Shown in pieces: positions 10,532 through 23,504 of a stretch of 64,000 nt of DNA. The notes under the pieces are model-generated. The model was not told where the DNA came from. It saw only the letters and a program-made list of their open reading frames with translations, and did not search any database. The translations under genes and the position numbers were made by a program. Location of the stretch: assembly GCA_033060915.1 (NCBI GenBank), contig CM065396.1, forward strand, positions 4,811,001-4,875,000, read 5' to 3'. Position 1 is the first letter of the stretch. Every line of letters starts with the position of its first letter. This stretch comes from Euryodendron excelsum (Eukaryota; Streptophyta; Magnoliopsida; Ericales; Pentaphylacaceae).

Positions 10532-13500
10532 CAGAGCCTCTTCTAGTATGAAAGAGGTCCGCAAACTCAGTCTAAAAACCCTACTCTTCGATATACAAAG
10601 CTCGTAGCCTCTCCAAATCCTAGTTTGCTTTAGGTTTTCCAAACCCTAGCCCCTATACACAAACCTTAGCTCATATACACTCACATTTACTCATATATAC
10701 TCGTATACTAGCCTCCAAAACCTCCATTGAAGACTTGAAATGTTGCAATCCGAAGCTCTTGAAGATCAAGACGAAGACTAAAGCAAAGATTGAAGCAAAG
10801 AAAGAAAAACAAATCGCACGAAGCAAAGCAAAATAAAGAAGATATAAGGTAGGCTCTTTATTTAAGTTTACGCATCTTCCCCCTCTCTCTTCTCCCTCCA
10901 AACCCACTTGGGTTTTCTTCTATTTTAATCCCCCTTCTTCATCCTCCCATTTCTTGCATGCTTGAAACAAGGGACTTCCCGGTCCATGTGCAGGATTAGG
11001 CTATTGGAGGTCACCGTGTCGAGGGCTTTCTTTTAGTCTAACCGGAGACCACGTGGGTTCGGCCTCCTTGATTATGTGGTGAAGCCTTAACCTTGTAAGT
11101 TCATGACCCCAACTTGCATTGTGCAGATCATGATCTCGCATTCCTTCAAAATTCATATTCCAACTTTTGTCAAAACTTACATCAAAACTATTTTCAAAAC
11201 TTACGTTAAATCTTCTTCTTCAAAACTTGTTTTCAAAATCACAATCCTAGGGTGATTCTAGCATTTCCATGACTAGGGTTGCCTTAGAAAAGTGTTACAT
11301 TTAAAGTGACTTTCATGGTCCATATTTTCAAATCGTTATTGCTTTCAAAACCACTATCTTAGAGTGGTTCTAACCTTTTTAGGGTTAGAATCGTTTTAGG
11401 AAAGTGAGATATTTTTATGAACGTTCCAAAAAACCCTCTTTTCAAATCTCTCATTCTAAAAATCTCTCTTCCAACATACTTTCCAAAAACTCTCTCCAAT
11501 CTCATTTCCAAAATTGTTTTCAAAAACTCCATTCAAAAATCTATTTCCAAAACTCTTCTCAATACTCTTTTCCAAAAAAGCTCCCTTTAACATTCACTTT
11601 CTAGAAACATGCCCTAAAATCTCTTTTCTAAAAACCCTTTCCAAAACTCCTTCCTAGAAAAACTCTTTCAAAAAATCCCTTTCCAAAAACTCTCTTTACA
11701 AAATTCGCTTTCCAAAAACTCATTTTTAAGATCTCCTTCCAAAACTTCTCTTTCCAAAAACTCTCTAAAAGTTTTACTTTCCAAAATCCCTTTCCAAAAA
11801 ATCTCTCTTCGAAATTCACTTTCCAAAAACTCCTTCCTAAGATTTCCTTTCAAAAACTCACTTTTCAAAAATCTCTTAAAGTCCAAGTTAAGCCCTAGAG
11901 CCAACGATTAGGAAACCCTAACTTCTTTTCTTAAACATGATTTTCAGTCTTGCCTTAAAACCTAGGTTTCCAAAATCTCCCCTTTTACATAAAAAATCAT
12001 AAGTTTCCAAAAACTTCTTTTCTACGTCAAAACTATAGTCTTCCAAATCTTGGGTTTCTAAAACATCAACCTTCCAAATCCATATCAAATCCAATCTTCT
12101 CATTTAGGAAACTAGATTCAATCCTCCGTTTTTGGAAACAAAATCAAAACACCTCTTTTAGAAACAAAATCCAATTCCTTGCTTTAGGAAATAGGAATCT
12201 CAATCCTTCCAACTCCAAATCTTTCCTAACTCAAATCCTTCCTAATCTCATACTTTCCCAAATCTTAAGTTTCCAAAGCCTAAACTTTCAAATCTTTCCG
12301 TAAACTTTAAGCTTCCAAATCTTCTTAAATCCCAACCTTTCCTAATTTTATACCTTTCTAAACCTTAACTTTTGAAATCTAAGTTTTCAAACTTTTCTTA
12401 AACTTAAACCTTTCCTAATCTCAAGCATTTCCAAAACTCAAATTTCAAATCTTTCTAAATCCCAAACTTCCTTAAGTTAAAACTTTCTAAATTTGAAACT
12501 TTCTAAATTCTAAAACTTTCCAACTTTCAAATCTTTCCTATTTGAATACTTTCCTAATTTGAAAACTTTTCTAATTCGAAACTTTCCTAAAATGAAACTT
12601 TCCTAGAACAGAGCTTCCCTAATTGGAATCCTTCCTAAATCCAATCTTTTCCTAATCTTCCAAGTCCAATATTCGAGTCAAATCTTTCTTAAACGTCAAT
12701 TCTTTCCTAAGTTTAGGTTTCCTAAACCTCAATCTTTCCAAAACAAGTCAAAATTTTTCTTCCAAGTTCTATCATTCCAAATCAAAGTCCAATCATTTCA
12801 ATTCCACATTCCAATTTCCAATCCTCTCTTCTAAGTTCAAATGAAATCCTTTTTCAAATCTTCTATTCTAAGTTCAAATCAAAATCTTCTATTTTCTATC
12901 GGACTCTTGTTCGAACTACGACTGACCTGATTCCTCAAAAAAGATACGTAAGCAACCCTCATAGGTGCGGTCACAACTTTTTTCAAATCTCCAATTCCAC
13001 AACCTTTTTCAAGTTTTCAATTCCACAATTTTTTTAAACTTCCAATTCTAAAAATCTATTTTCAATCTTCAATTTCTAAAATTTTCTTTCCAATTTCAAA
13101 CTTTAATCCTCCCTTTCAAATCTGTTTCCAAAATCTATTGTCAAACTCTTTTTCTTGCACTTGCATCTCATGCATCATTCTTTTAGACATTCTTTTCTAA
13201 AGTGGATAGAATTGGACATTTGTTAATCGAAGACTTTAATGGGTGAATCTAGGGTGAATAGACATGTAGGTACCACAAGGGCGGGGTAGGGTGATGGCTT
13301 AGTGCGTCTTCCCTATACGTAACCAACTTCTGAATCGAGGATCACTATTTTGAAAGACCAAATGGAGTTATTTTCAAAAAGGGCTTAAATGTTTTCCATA
13401 GGTTGCCAAACAACCTATTTTTCTAAAAACCCTGTCTGGAGGAAGTATTTTCAAAATCGTTTTCAAAAACCCTAAGTGTAATCTTCGGATTGTGCTTAGT

Positions 13501-13698
13501 TTTAGGTGACCTAACTCACCTTAATCAAGTTAAGTGGCGACTCTGAATTGTTTTTCAAAAACCCTTTATTCAAATCAACTTTCTATTCAAACCTAGTCGC
13601 ACTGATTTTTATAGGAGGGTGGGTTCTAACGAGAGAGCACATTATTTTTTCAGCTTGTGTGTGTATTCCTCGAGTGCGAAAAATCTGGGCGCGACAGT

Positions 13699-13717
13699 TG
13701 GTGACTCCACTGAGGAC
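13699..13717 (+). promoter_or_regulatory. Primer binding site (tRNA-Arg type) after LTR B
   Basis: TGGTGACTCCACTGAGGAC begins two bases after the LTR end. It matches the TGGCGACTC...GGGGA consensus of Tat/Ogre-type elements, which are primed by tRNA-Arg. It marks B as a 5' LTR of the following internal region. Confidence 0.8.
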
Positions 13718-15190
13718 ACTTAGAGGGTTAGGCCATAATCATGTCTCTTCACCCTTCACTCACGTAGAGTCTTCAATTAAATTGTCCAATTCTATCCACT
13801 TTCATTTCTCAAAATCAAAATTTTCAAAGTTGTTTTAAAAAATATTCATTCAATTCCATTCATATTATCTTGTATTAAGCTTGTCATCCACATACTAACT
13901 GTTGCATCCTTGTTTTGTAGGTGTATTTTTTTTTTTTTTGTTTACAATATTATTCTATTAACTGCTATGCATGAATGTGATGAACATGATGGATGGGAGT
14001 TGTTGGGTTCTTTCTTTTGTTTTAAAAAAAAAAATTACACACACACTGCACGTGCACTTGTATTTTACATACTTGCATTTTTACCCTGATTTGTCCCTTC
14101 TAGTTAGAAGGGGGAATGATATATTGGTTGTGGGCAAGATGCTGTGTCAGTTTCTTCGCTTACGATCTCTTGATCGTTCCCCTGCTCGGATCACCAACTG
14201 ATCATGGCACCACCTCGGGGAGTGGGCCTAGGTTTGAAGATCTGAGAACCGAGCCTTTTTAGGACGCATTAGTAAACCCTCAACCTCATGCTCATATAGA
14301 CACCATGCATAGCCGAATTTCTGCTAGATTTAAGACACGCATACCATTTTCCAAAAACCATGAAGGAAAGGGCGACTGCTCTTACTTTCATTTATTCCTG
14401 TTTACTCCTGTTGTTATAATGACTGTATTCTTACTGTTATAATGCTTGTCTAACTGCTCATGCATCCATATTCATGCATTTGATATTCCATCCCAAGATG
14501 AGAGTTCCAAAGTAAGTTAAGTCATTGCTTTCTCATGCATATGATCAACCCATTGAGAGTGACACCAAGGTCACTCTCCCTTGCATTAAATCTACCCAAA
14601 CCCTAAGGGTTCCCATGTAACCCTAAGGACTCATGGCATACATATCAATTCATTCCATAAGAGGGGCCCCAATCCCTCTATGCTCACGGAGATAGGACTG
14701 CCAAGAAGACAAGGGTCAATCGATTAACAAGGTCTCTCAATGATCTCCTCGACATCAAATCCAAAGAAGGCAAATCCGAAGACTCAACCGTAGTTTAGGA
14801 TTTCATATATAAAATTAGATAGGTGGAAGTCCAAAGAAAAATGTTCCCCCTCCTATTAAAGTGGGCTTTGCTTCTTTTGTTTTAAACCCAAAGTTCAATG
14901 TACCCTTTTTTCGCAAATGAATGAACGTAAGGATAAGTATAGATTGTTGGATCAATGGTAAGGTACTCGCTTACAGGGGCAAAACCCCTATCTACAAAAG
15001 TTAGCAAATACATCATGTTTAGTTTTTCTCTCAAATAGGGGCACCCCTAGGACATGCATTACATAGAAATCTTCAAATCAAGGCACTAATTTCTCTTTTG
15101 TTTCTTGTCTTCTAGCCTCCCCGTCCTCATCTCCAAATACCAAGAGAATCAAAGGCAAAAGCAAGACAAGAAGGGGGTTTGCTAAATCAC
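13718..15190 (+). other. 5' leader of the B-C internal region
   Basis: Untranslated leader aligned with 29200-30640 of the D-E element; shared landmarks include 'ggcaccacctcggggagtggg' and 'gagaggggccccaatccctctatg'. There is a T-rich run at about 13927-13941. No gag follows: at about 15190 the sequence jumps to the 3' internal region, so gag is deleted in this copy. Short ORFs inside (for example 13971-14201) are not conserved. Confidence 0.7.
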
Positions 15191-16523
15191 TCACTAGGGC
15201 AAGAAGATAGCAGAAGACTTGGCTAAGAATGGTCCCTTTCCCCCTACTCAAAGCATCAAGCCAAGTATAAAGGCTTTATGGATCAAGCAGTTTAGTTTGA
15301 AAGGGAGAGATGCCCTCATTTCATTTCCCATACAATCATCGAGCAACCCTTGTTAAACCCACTTGAGCTAGTTACACTCCTTCCCAAAGAAGCCCCCAAA
15401 CTGGTGATCACCACCCACAATGGGTTAGAGGAAAGTACTAAGAGAAAATACATCCAAGTAAGAAGGATTATAACAATATCCTCCTTTAAAAAAAACCTTT
15501 TTGTTAGTAGGCAAACAAGCAAGAAAAAAGAAAAAAAAAAGTTAGTTCACCTTAAGCCATCTTGTAGAACATGCAACATTTAAAAGATAGAAAAGAGATT
15601 CAAAGGTGATCCTAGGTGATAGCGAAACCCAGTAGAAGTAATAGGTTCGAGCATTTACCTTTTCTTGCTAAAACCCAGAACCACGACCTACATTACAACC
15701 CTACTAAAGTCCTCTCCGACAAAAAAAGGGATTACTTGATCTAGATAAGTCGAACGTATTGCCAAGGCAGAAGAAAGATACCAGGGGACAAAGCCTCGCT
15801 AGAAAACTAAATAAGTATGGTGTGGATCTAAACCCTACTAAAAGCAACATTAAATTTAAGCATGCATAACCCATTTGATTCTCAAAACCCTACAACTTAG
15901 CCTATATTACAGTCCTAAAGTAAAGCCTCCTCAAATTGAAAGACTAGCTATTTATCGCTCTGCCAAAGTTCATGTAAGTCATTGCCTAGACCCCTGAGAG
16001 TTGAGAGTTGAAGTGAAATAATCCCAGACAATAACCTAAGTAGGAAGTCGGAGTTGATCAGAAGGATGAGAAAGGTACAAAATGCTATCATCATCTAATC
16101 AAGGTAAGGTCGAGCTAGAGAAGAGGCTAAACCCTTGAAAAAGAAAGAGTTATCATTCCAAAGATGTAGAGCTTAACAATACACCAAGGGTGGTTGTTCA
16201 CAAATCATCTATTCTGTTATGTGTGCATTTTTATAAAAACATTTGGCATGAGCTTTGCATATATAAGGCCTAGCTCCCTATACAAACAGAAGTCACCAAT
16301 GGAATTCAATATCATATCCAAACATATAATCGACATGCATCATTACCATCATGATAATCCTAAACATTTACCCATGCTAATACATCAATGTAAACATCTG
16401 GCTATTTGAATCATGAACATCCATTCTATTCAAAGATTACAAAGAAATTGTCTAACAAAACTATAATGTATATCCAGGACATAAGGCGAAAGAGGAGCTA
16501 GACCCATGAAAAAAAGAGACCCA
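15191..16523. other. 3' internal noncoding region, B-C copy
   Basis: Aligned with 42840-44170 and 32450-33935; shared text includes 'tagcagaagacttggctaagaatggtc'-like sequence and the CCTACATTAC repeats. I see no coding region. On the - strand it is downstream of the antisense PMD gene. Confidence 0.6.
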
Positions 16524-18355
16524 TCAGGAGTCAAAATCAATGTTTGGATCATAGTCACCAAAGCTAGGCTCAGGAGAAGGCAATTGACTGCTGGAAGCAC
16601 CAGTATCCTACAAAGAAGAAAAACTTAAATCAACAAAACTGATAGACAATCAAATAAAGCCATAATAAAAAAGAAAAGGGTAATATACCCCGGCACCTCC
16701 CATCTGAGCCAACCTTAACTTGGCACTAGTCCCTTTCCATCTGGAACTGATCTCTCTCGGTTTGGTACCAATCTCTCTGATCCCTCATGGCGGCAAACTT
16801 AGCTTGAGGCACAAATCCCCCAGCCCAATGCCATAAGTCCACTACCTCTTGGCCCATGGCATAGCCTTGAACCACCATCTTGAACTGGGTGAAGGCACCT
16901 ATAGATCGAGCTCCGAAATGTGTGGCGTAGTTAGTCTCTAAAGGAAGCAAAAACCCAAGACCCAACTGATGCTCCCAGTACAGAATAGGGGCCCCCAAAG
17001 CTCCAAACATATACTTAGGTCGATTCCCAGCCAACTGAAACTCCTCGTGGAATTGGTGCCAATCCTGGTCTCCCAGATAGGACTCTTAGGACTCATCACT
17101 AAGAAAGAAAATCCTCAACAGAGACATCAAGACTAGATACTTGACTGCTTCATAATGAACCGATCTAATAAAGGGCCACCAAGTCACATCTCTTGCCTCT
17201 ATTAACTTCAGGTTTGCCTGTATTGTCATAAAGTCGGTAATCTCAAATCGGTAGGCCACCTCATCACGAGTCCATCTCAAAGCCCAAGGATAAAGGTCAC
17301 CCTCCACTAGCTCTGGACAATGAACCAACAAATACTCGTAGCTCCACCAGACCAGAAAGGGCCAAAACTCGGTCACACTACCCTAGCGAGAAGAAGTTCG
17401 AACCCGCATAGATTTGAGGATACAACCGTAAGAGAAAGACCCCCAATCCAGCTTTAATAAAACACCTAAGTTGGCTACCACACTCACCAATCTAATAAGG
17501 ACAATCAACTTATTATTGTTACAAAAATAGCTTAAAACAATATACAGTACCGATCGTCACCTCATAATGTCTTGTCGCTTAGGTGGTGGCTCAACAGAGA
17601 ATGCACCCTTATCTCGACTAAGCCAGGACACAGGAAAAGCAGAGTGGTCAAGAAGTGGCAAATCCAATAGAGCACAAGCCTCGGCCCTACTAACTGGTTG
17701 TAAGGTAATCTGACAGCCAACAAAAAAAAGCCCCGTGATAATGGCTCAATCTAACGGAGTCGGACCTAGCTTGAAGCCCACAAAGTGAAAAGTCCCTGTC
17801 TCGCCAAACCATCTCTCAATCAAGGCTAACACTAATTGGTAGTTTAGGCTGTTTACCTGTAATCCTATGAATGCCCCGAAGCCAATATCTGCTGGAATGG
17901 TGCAGTAGGATGGAGCGACCCACAGCATGGTACCAAATACTTGGTGAACGACCCCCCTAAATGATGTATGTATTCTGGGAGGGGGTAAATGCTGTCGAGA
18001 ATACACACTGGAATGATGACTTAGGTCCCCCAACAAAGGAATGTTTGGCAACTCTAAATCCCCCAAATCTGCATTTGTCTGCCTCCGCTTGGTAGAGGCC
18101 CTCCTTTAACCAGTCACATGATCTCCTAGACCCGGTACCTCATCCTTAGCATCCATCTCTCCCTTGAAAACAGGCTCAACTGGGGGGAAAAGGATCAATT
18201 GGAGGCATACTCCCACTCCCACTTTGGCCAGAAGAAGCTTTGCTAGTCAATTGGTGGCTGCCCCTGGAATAACTAGAATTGCTGACAGAGTCCGTGCGAG
18301 CCACCTTCCCAGACCGACTTCTCTGCTCAAAACTGTCATCACCAGCGTCTGCCAT
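16524..18355 (-). pseudogene. Antisense plant mobile domain (PMD/MAIN-like) gene, exons 2-3, B-C copy
   Basis: Transcribed against the retroelement. The large exon runs from an ATG at 18355 down to 16689, then an 81-base intron (16688-16608; donor GTATAT, acceptor TTCTTTGTAG), then a last exon 16607-16524 ending TGA. It spans about 583 codons. The N-terminus is MADAGDD plus a Ser/Arg/Gly-rich linker. The core reads LALIERWFGETGTFHFVG...TPLD, typical of the plant mobile domain (ERW..ET.TFHF...G...L.D.AI.TGL). The tail is acidic (YDPNIDFDS). Several in-frame stops and at least one frameshift near the intron show it is dead. In the host, PMD proteins such as MAIN and MAIL1 act in the nucleus in silencing and genome stability. 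What the element-borne version did is unknown. Confidence 0.75.
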
Positions 18356-19611
18356 CCTAAAAGCCAAATTCAAGTAAAAATGTATCAATATACAGTATAT
18401 GTAGTTCAAAAGAAAAGTGGCACGGAAAAAGAAAACAAAGAAAAAGGGAAAAAATGACACAAATCCTGTTTCCTTGTTCCACTAGAATCTATTCTATCAA
18501 TTATTAGGTTTCTTAAACTTTTCCTTTCGAAAGTTTATCTTCAAAATCAATTCCTAAGGTTCTTAACCTTCCCTTTCCGAAGTTATTTCAAAATCGAAAT
18601 CCAAAAGTCTATTTCAAAGTCAATACTTGAAGTTAATGTCAAAATCAAATTTAAAAGTTTTATCCCAAGACTTACTCTCAAAGGTTTTCTAAACTTTTCC
18701 TTCAAAATTTTTTATCAATATTGAGGTTATTGTAAACTTTTCCTTCAAACGTTTTATTCAAAATTATTTTCAAAGGGTTTTTAAAACATTTCCTTCAAAA
18801 GTTTTATTCAAACTTCATTTTCAAAGGTTTTTCTGAGATTTTTCTTTAAAAAGTTTTATTCTAAGACCCCCCCAGTTTCTCGGGGTCTTCTCTGCCAAAA
18901 AGGTCTTATCCTTAAAGGTTTTATCTCTTTTTCCTTCAAAAAGACCTAATTTCAAGAAATTTCTAACTATTTTCCATTTTAAAAAATTTTAGCGGAGTCT
19001 CGCTTATAAATAGTCCCTACAACGCTTAAGACTCTGCAATAAAGCACAAACCATGTGCCCTATCGTATCACAAGCACATGTCATGAATAAACACAAGACA
19101 ATCTCGGAACGTTCTCGAGGTTTTTGAATTTTTCAACAAAAGTTTTATTTTTGAAAAATCTAAAGGTTTTCAAAATGCTTGTAAATTCATTCAAAGTTAC
19201 TTCAAATATGTTTTACAATATTCTCATATTTTTCTAAATATCAAACACGAACAATTCAATCAATTTCTTAATTTTCTCTATTTTCTAAGAATTTTCTATT
19301 TTTCAAAAAATCAAAAATTTTAAAACATCACGAAACTTCCCACGGTTGTTCAACACAATTTTCTAAGACACATGGTACAACAATTTGGCAAGAAAACTCA
19401 ATACCCAAAGTTGTAGGAGCAAATCTCCAATTATTGCAAAAACCCTCTTTACATAAACATGAAAAACTGCTCAAACTCAATAAAATGGGCATCAAAATGC
19501 AGAAACAACACCACCAGAGTGTTCAAAACACATCAAAATATCAATTTTGACTATTTATATGACTTAAACGGATTTTCACACATCGAGATAAACACAAAAC
19601 AAAGAACTCAC

Positions 19612-19758
19612 CTCTTGAAATTCTCCAGTGAAATCTTCTTTTTTGGCAATAATTCCAGCAACATTGACAACTTCCAACAACTCTCTGGTGTCTCCTAAAC
19701 TTACTCCTTCAATGCCCAAAGGTTCCCCCTTTGCAAAAACTTTGGAAAAACCTTTCAA
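19612..19758 (-). pseudogene. Antisense gene exon 1, B-C copy
   Basis: The - strand frame begins MKGFSKVF and ends EDFTGEFQE at a donor CAAGAG|GTGAGT (last exon base 19612). It aligns with the D-E exon ending EVFAGKLQE. Intron 1 would be 19611-18357, with acceptor TTTTAG just before GATGGCAGAC. Splicing there shifts the frame by one, so the downstream ATG may be the true start and this exon a leader or uORF. Confidence 0.5.
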
Positions 19759-20068
19759 AAGCCAAAAATTTAACCAAACCCGTAAGCCCCAAATGAAGGA
19801 GCTGCATAGATTTTAAAACCCTGGGCGCTAAGGCAATATTATGCTTTGCGCCACTCCTAGTGGCGCCATAGGCCAGTTTTGGGCAACTTTGCCCTTTTGC
19901 TTGCTAAAATTCAATTTCAAATGCCCCTTTGGCCAATTTGCTATTGTCAAGCTCTAATCCTTAAAAAACTTCCAATTCTAATCCCTCTGATTGCCTCGCA
20001 ATCAACATGAGACCCTTACTTTATCGTTTTGTACCTTCGATAAACAAAGACAGCAAAAAAAGGGCAGC

Positions 20069-23000
20069 TGTAAGCACCCTATTTTTGCTTGCTCAGCAAT
20101 CTTCGGCCCGACCAGACTCACATGCAAACCAATACAAACACATTCAAGTTCAAACCGGCTTTGTAGATTCAATCCAATTGATCAATCACTTCACGCTCCC
20201 ATTAGGCCCAATAGAGACAAAATGACTAAAATACCCTTGAGGCATTGCTCGGTCCAATTCCAGTTGGCATGTTTTCATACAGACGATAAGTTCTTATTTC
20301 AACCCAAATTGTAGTTTCAATTCTAGTCAAAGTCAGTCTAACTCAGTTCGGCACGTCTTTTGAAAAAGTTAATCTCTTAGATGGTAAGTCCATCCAGCAA
20401 GACACGTTTACCAAGAAAGCACAAAATCCCTCGAAACAATAAGTCCTTTCACACCTGTCGACCGGGATGGAACCCAAATCCCCGAGATGGTAGAGTGGTT
20501 CACTTCTGGCACCTGTTAGCCCACCAACGTAAAATGTTTGCTATTTGACATGTCTTTTGAGAAAGTTGATCCCTCAGACGACAAGCCAATCCAACAGCTT
20601 CTTAAGATTAGGCAATCTTTGGAATAATCACACACCATCAAGGTGATGAAAACACTCACAAATATTACAACCGTTAGAGTGACGGAAGCACTCGCAAATA
20701 GGTCGACATCGGGAATGCAAACAAACCCCCATGTCATGGGACCGAACACGCCTCTTGACCGTGAACCCTAGCCTTTATACACTCAAATCCTTACCTCCAA
20801 GCATCCATTGAAGGTTAAGTCCAACCCTTGGAAGCTCTTGAAGATCAACTCAAAGTCCAAGCAAAGCCCACAATCAAAGCATCAAAGCAAACAGAAGATA
20901 TAGTAGGGTTTCTAGTTAAAGTAAGTAATCCCCTTCTCTCTCTTCTCTCTCCTAACCCATTTAGATTTTCTTCTATTTTAATCCCTATCTTCTACCTCTT
21001 TTTCTTGCATGCTTGAAACAAGGGACCTCCCGATTCATGTCTAGGAAGGTCTTGGAGAGAATCACCATGTCGAGGATTTTCTTTAAGTTCCCCTAAGATG
21101 GTGTGGGTCTGGCCTCCTTGGTTATGTGGTGAAGTCTAACCTTGTATGTTTATGTCCCTGTTGTATTGTGGTTATCATGTTCATACATTGCATTCAATAT
21201 CATATTCAAAGGTGTTTTCAAACTTGCATTAAAGATTATTTTCAAAACTTGCATTGAAAATAATTATTTTCAAAACCACACTCCTATAATGATTCTAGCC
21301 ATTCCATGGTTAAGGTTGTTTTAGAAAATTATTATATTTAGTATGATCATTAAGGTCTAAATTTGGCTTCAAATCCTAAGTTGTCTTTAAAAACCATAAC
21401 CCTAAGATGATTATAGTTATTCCATGGTTAGGGTTGTTTTAGGAAAGTGTTACATTCAAAGAGACCATCAAAGTCCATATTTGGGTTTAAAACCTTAGTT
21501 GTTGTCAAAATTAGAACCCTAGAATATTTTTAATCTTTTCATGATTTGAATAGTTTTAGGAAAGTGAGATATTTAAGAGACTTGCAAAAGTTTATATTCA
21601 AACCCCTTTCAAAATAGTTTTCCAAATATAATTTTAAAAAGGTCTTTTCAAATATTCACTTTCCAAAAACTCTTTTTATCTTGAAGTCCTAATCAAAAAC
21701 CTAGAGTACATGTCTGGAAACCCTAGTTTTCTCACATAAAATCATAAGTTTCCAAAACTATTTTCTTTATTAAATCATAGATTTTCAAAATCATTTTTTA
21801 CATGAAATCATAGATTTTCTAGTTCAAAATTCATATAAAATGATAGATTTCCAAAACTAAAGCTTTCCAATTTCAAGTCAAAACAAATCTTTTCCAAATA
21901 GGAAACCAAATGAAATAATTTTTTTTGGAAATAATATCCAATCTTCAACTTTAGAAAATAGAAATCAAATCTTTCCTAATTTTAAATTCTTCATAATTTC
22001 AAACTTTCAAATCTTTTCTAATTCCAAAGATTTCCTAATTTCAAAACCTTCCAAAAACAAAACTTTTCCTTTTCAAATTGAAATCAAATCTTTCCAATTT
22101 AAGTGCATCGCATAAATCTTAGATCCTAGGATTGCTTAAATCTCAAGTTACCTCAAACCTAGATCAAACCTTTTCAAACTCAACATTCCAAGTTCAATGT
22201 TTCCTAAATAGAATCTTTTCAAATCTTGACTTTCCAAATTTCAAATTCAAACCTTTCTAAATTCAATGTTTCTAAATTCAAACATTTCTTAATTCAAATG
22301 TTTCCTAAAATAGGAACTTTTCTAAAATAGAACTTTCCTAAAATGGAAACTCTCCTAATTCAAAACTCTCCTAATTTGAAACTTTCCTAACATCAAAATT
22401 GTTTAAAATCAAACCTTTTTATTTTAAGTGCATGTTTCAACCCTAGGTTGCATAAACCCTAGGAGGCAGAAACCCTAGTTCAACTCTAACCCTAAGTTAG
22501 GAAGCTTTAACTCTTTTTTAAAACTCAAGTCTAAATCAAGATGTTTAATTAAAGTCAAGATGATTTCAAAGTTTAATTCAATCTTTCTAAAGTAAGTCTA
22601 AGTTCTACTTCGAAGTTTGATTTTAAATCAAAGTCAATTTCAAATCAAAGTTCAATTTCAAATCCTCAAATCAAAGTGTCAATTTTTTATTGGAGTCCAG
22701 GTCCGAACTACAACTGACCTAATTCCTAACAAAAGGATATGTAGACAATCCTCACGAGTGCGATCACAACCTTTTCAAACTTTCAATTCTCTATTTCAAA
22801 ATCAATTTTTTTCCAAATTCCTTTCATGCACTTACATATCATGCATCATATCATCCCTATAGTGATGACTCAAACCTCTTTCTAAAACTCTCAAAGTGGA
22901 TATAATTAGACATTAGATAATCAGAGATTTTAAATGAGTGAACCTAGAGTGAAAAGATATGTAGGCACCGCAAGGGCGGGATAGGGTGATAGCATAGTGC

Positions 23001-23389
23001 AAAATCCATATACTTAACCAACCTCTGAACCTAGAATCACTGTTTTCAAAGACCAAAATGGAGTTATTTAAAAAAAAAAAATAGCTTAAATCTTTCCAAA
23101 GGTTGCCAAACAACCTGTTTTCTCCACAAAAAAACCCTCTCTTGAAGAAGTTTTTCAAAATATTTTCAAAAACCCTAAATTTAATCTTCAAATTGCACTT
23201 AGTTTTAGGTGACCTAACTCACCTTAACAAAGTTAGGTGGCGACTACAAACATTTTCTAAAAGCTCTTACTTAAGTCAATTCCTAATTTAAACCTAGTCA
23301 CACTCGTCCTTCTAGGAGGATGAGTTCTAACGAGAGAGTATTATGCATTTTCCCACCATTCTCGAGTGCAAAAAATTTGGGGCACAACA
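20069..23389 (+). mobile_element. Giant LTR 'C', internally deleted, 3.3 kb
   Basis: It starts TGTAAGCACCC after a clear polypurine tract (AAAAAAAGGGCAGC, 20055-20068) and ends GGGCACAACA at 23389. About 1 kb is missing at about 20740, where the U3 repeats join directly to the AAACCCTAG-rich leader, so the TATA segment is gone. No primer site follows: the gag leader begins at once, so PBS and most of the leader are deleted. It is the most diverged of the five LTRs. Confidence 0.88.
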
Positions 23390-23504
23390 TCCTTGTTTTT
23401 CTTTCTCTTTCAAAGAGAATCCATTATAAAGAGACATCATTACTCGTAAGAAAGATTCACAACTACCTAGAGACCCGATCATTACCCGACAAACAGTTTC
23501 GCTA

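Larger units (their letters stand above)
8994..13696 (+). mobile_element. Giant LTR 'B', complete, 4.7 kb
   Basis: It starts at the place of TGTAAGCACCCC (here TATGAGCACCCC, so the first dinucleotide has decayed from TG to TA) and ends GGGCGCGACA at 13696. A purine-rich tract precedes it (AGACAGAAAAAGAGAGGC), and a tRNA-Arg-type primer site follows two bases after it. It therefore acts as 3' LTR to the A-B internal region and 5' LTR to the B-C internal region at once. It retains the TATA box. It is the longest and most intact LTR in the window. Confidence 0.92.

Noticed and set aside
11628..11904. ORFs on the - strand rich in FWK/KGF repeats
   Set aside because: They lie in the G-poor CTTTCCAAA block of LTR B; the periodic codons follow from the repeat and are not kept in the other LTRs.
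19549..19559. TATAAATAG on the - strand as a promoter for the antisense PMD gene
   Set aside because: It is present only in the B-C copy, and it lies inside or downstream of exon 1 relative to antisense transcription, so it is unlikely to be the ancestral promoter.
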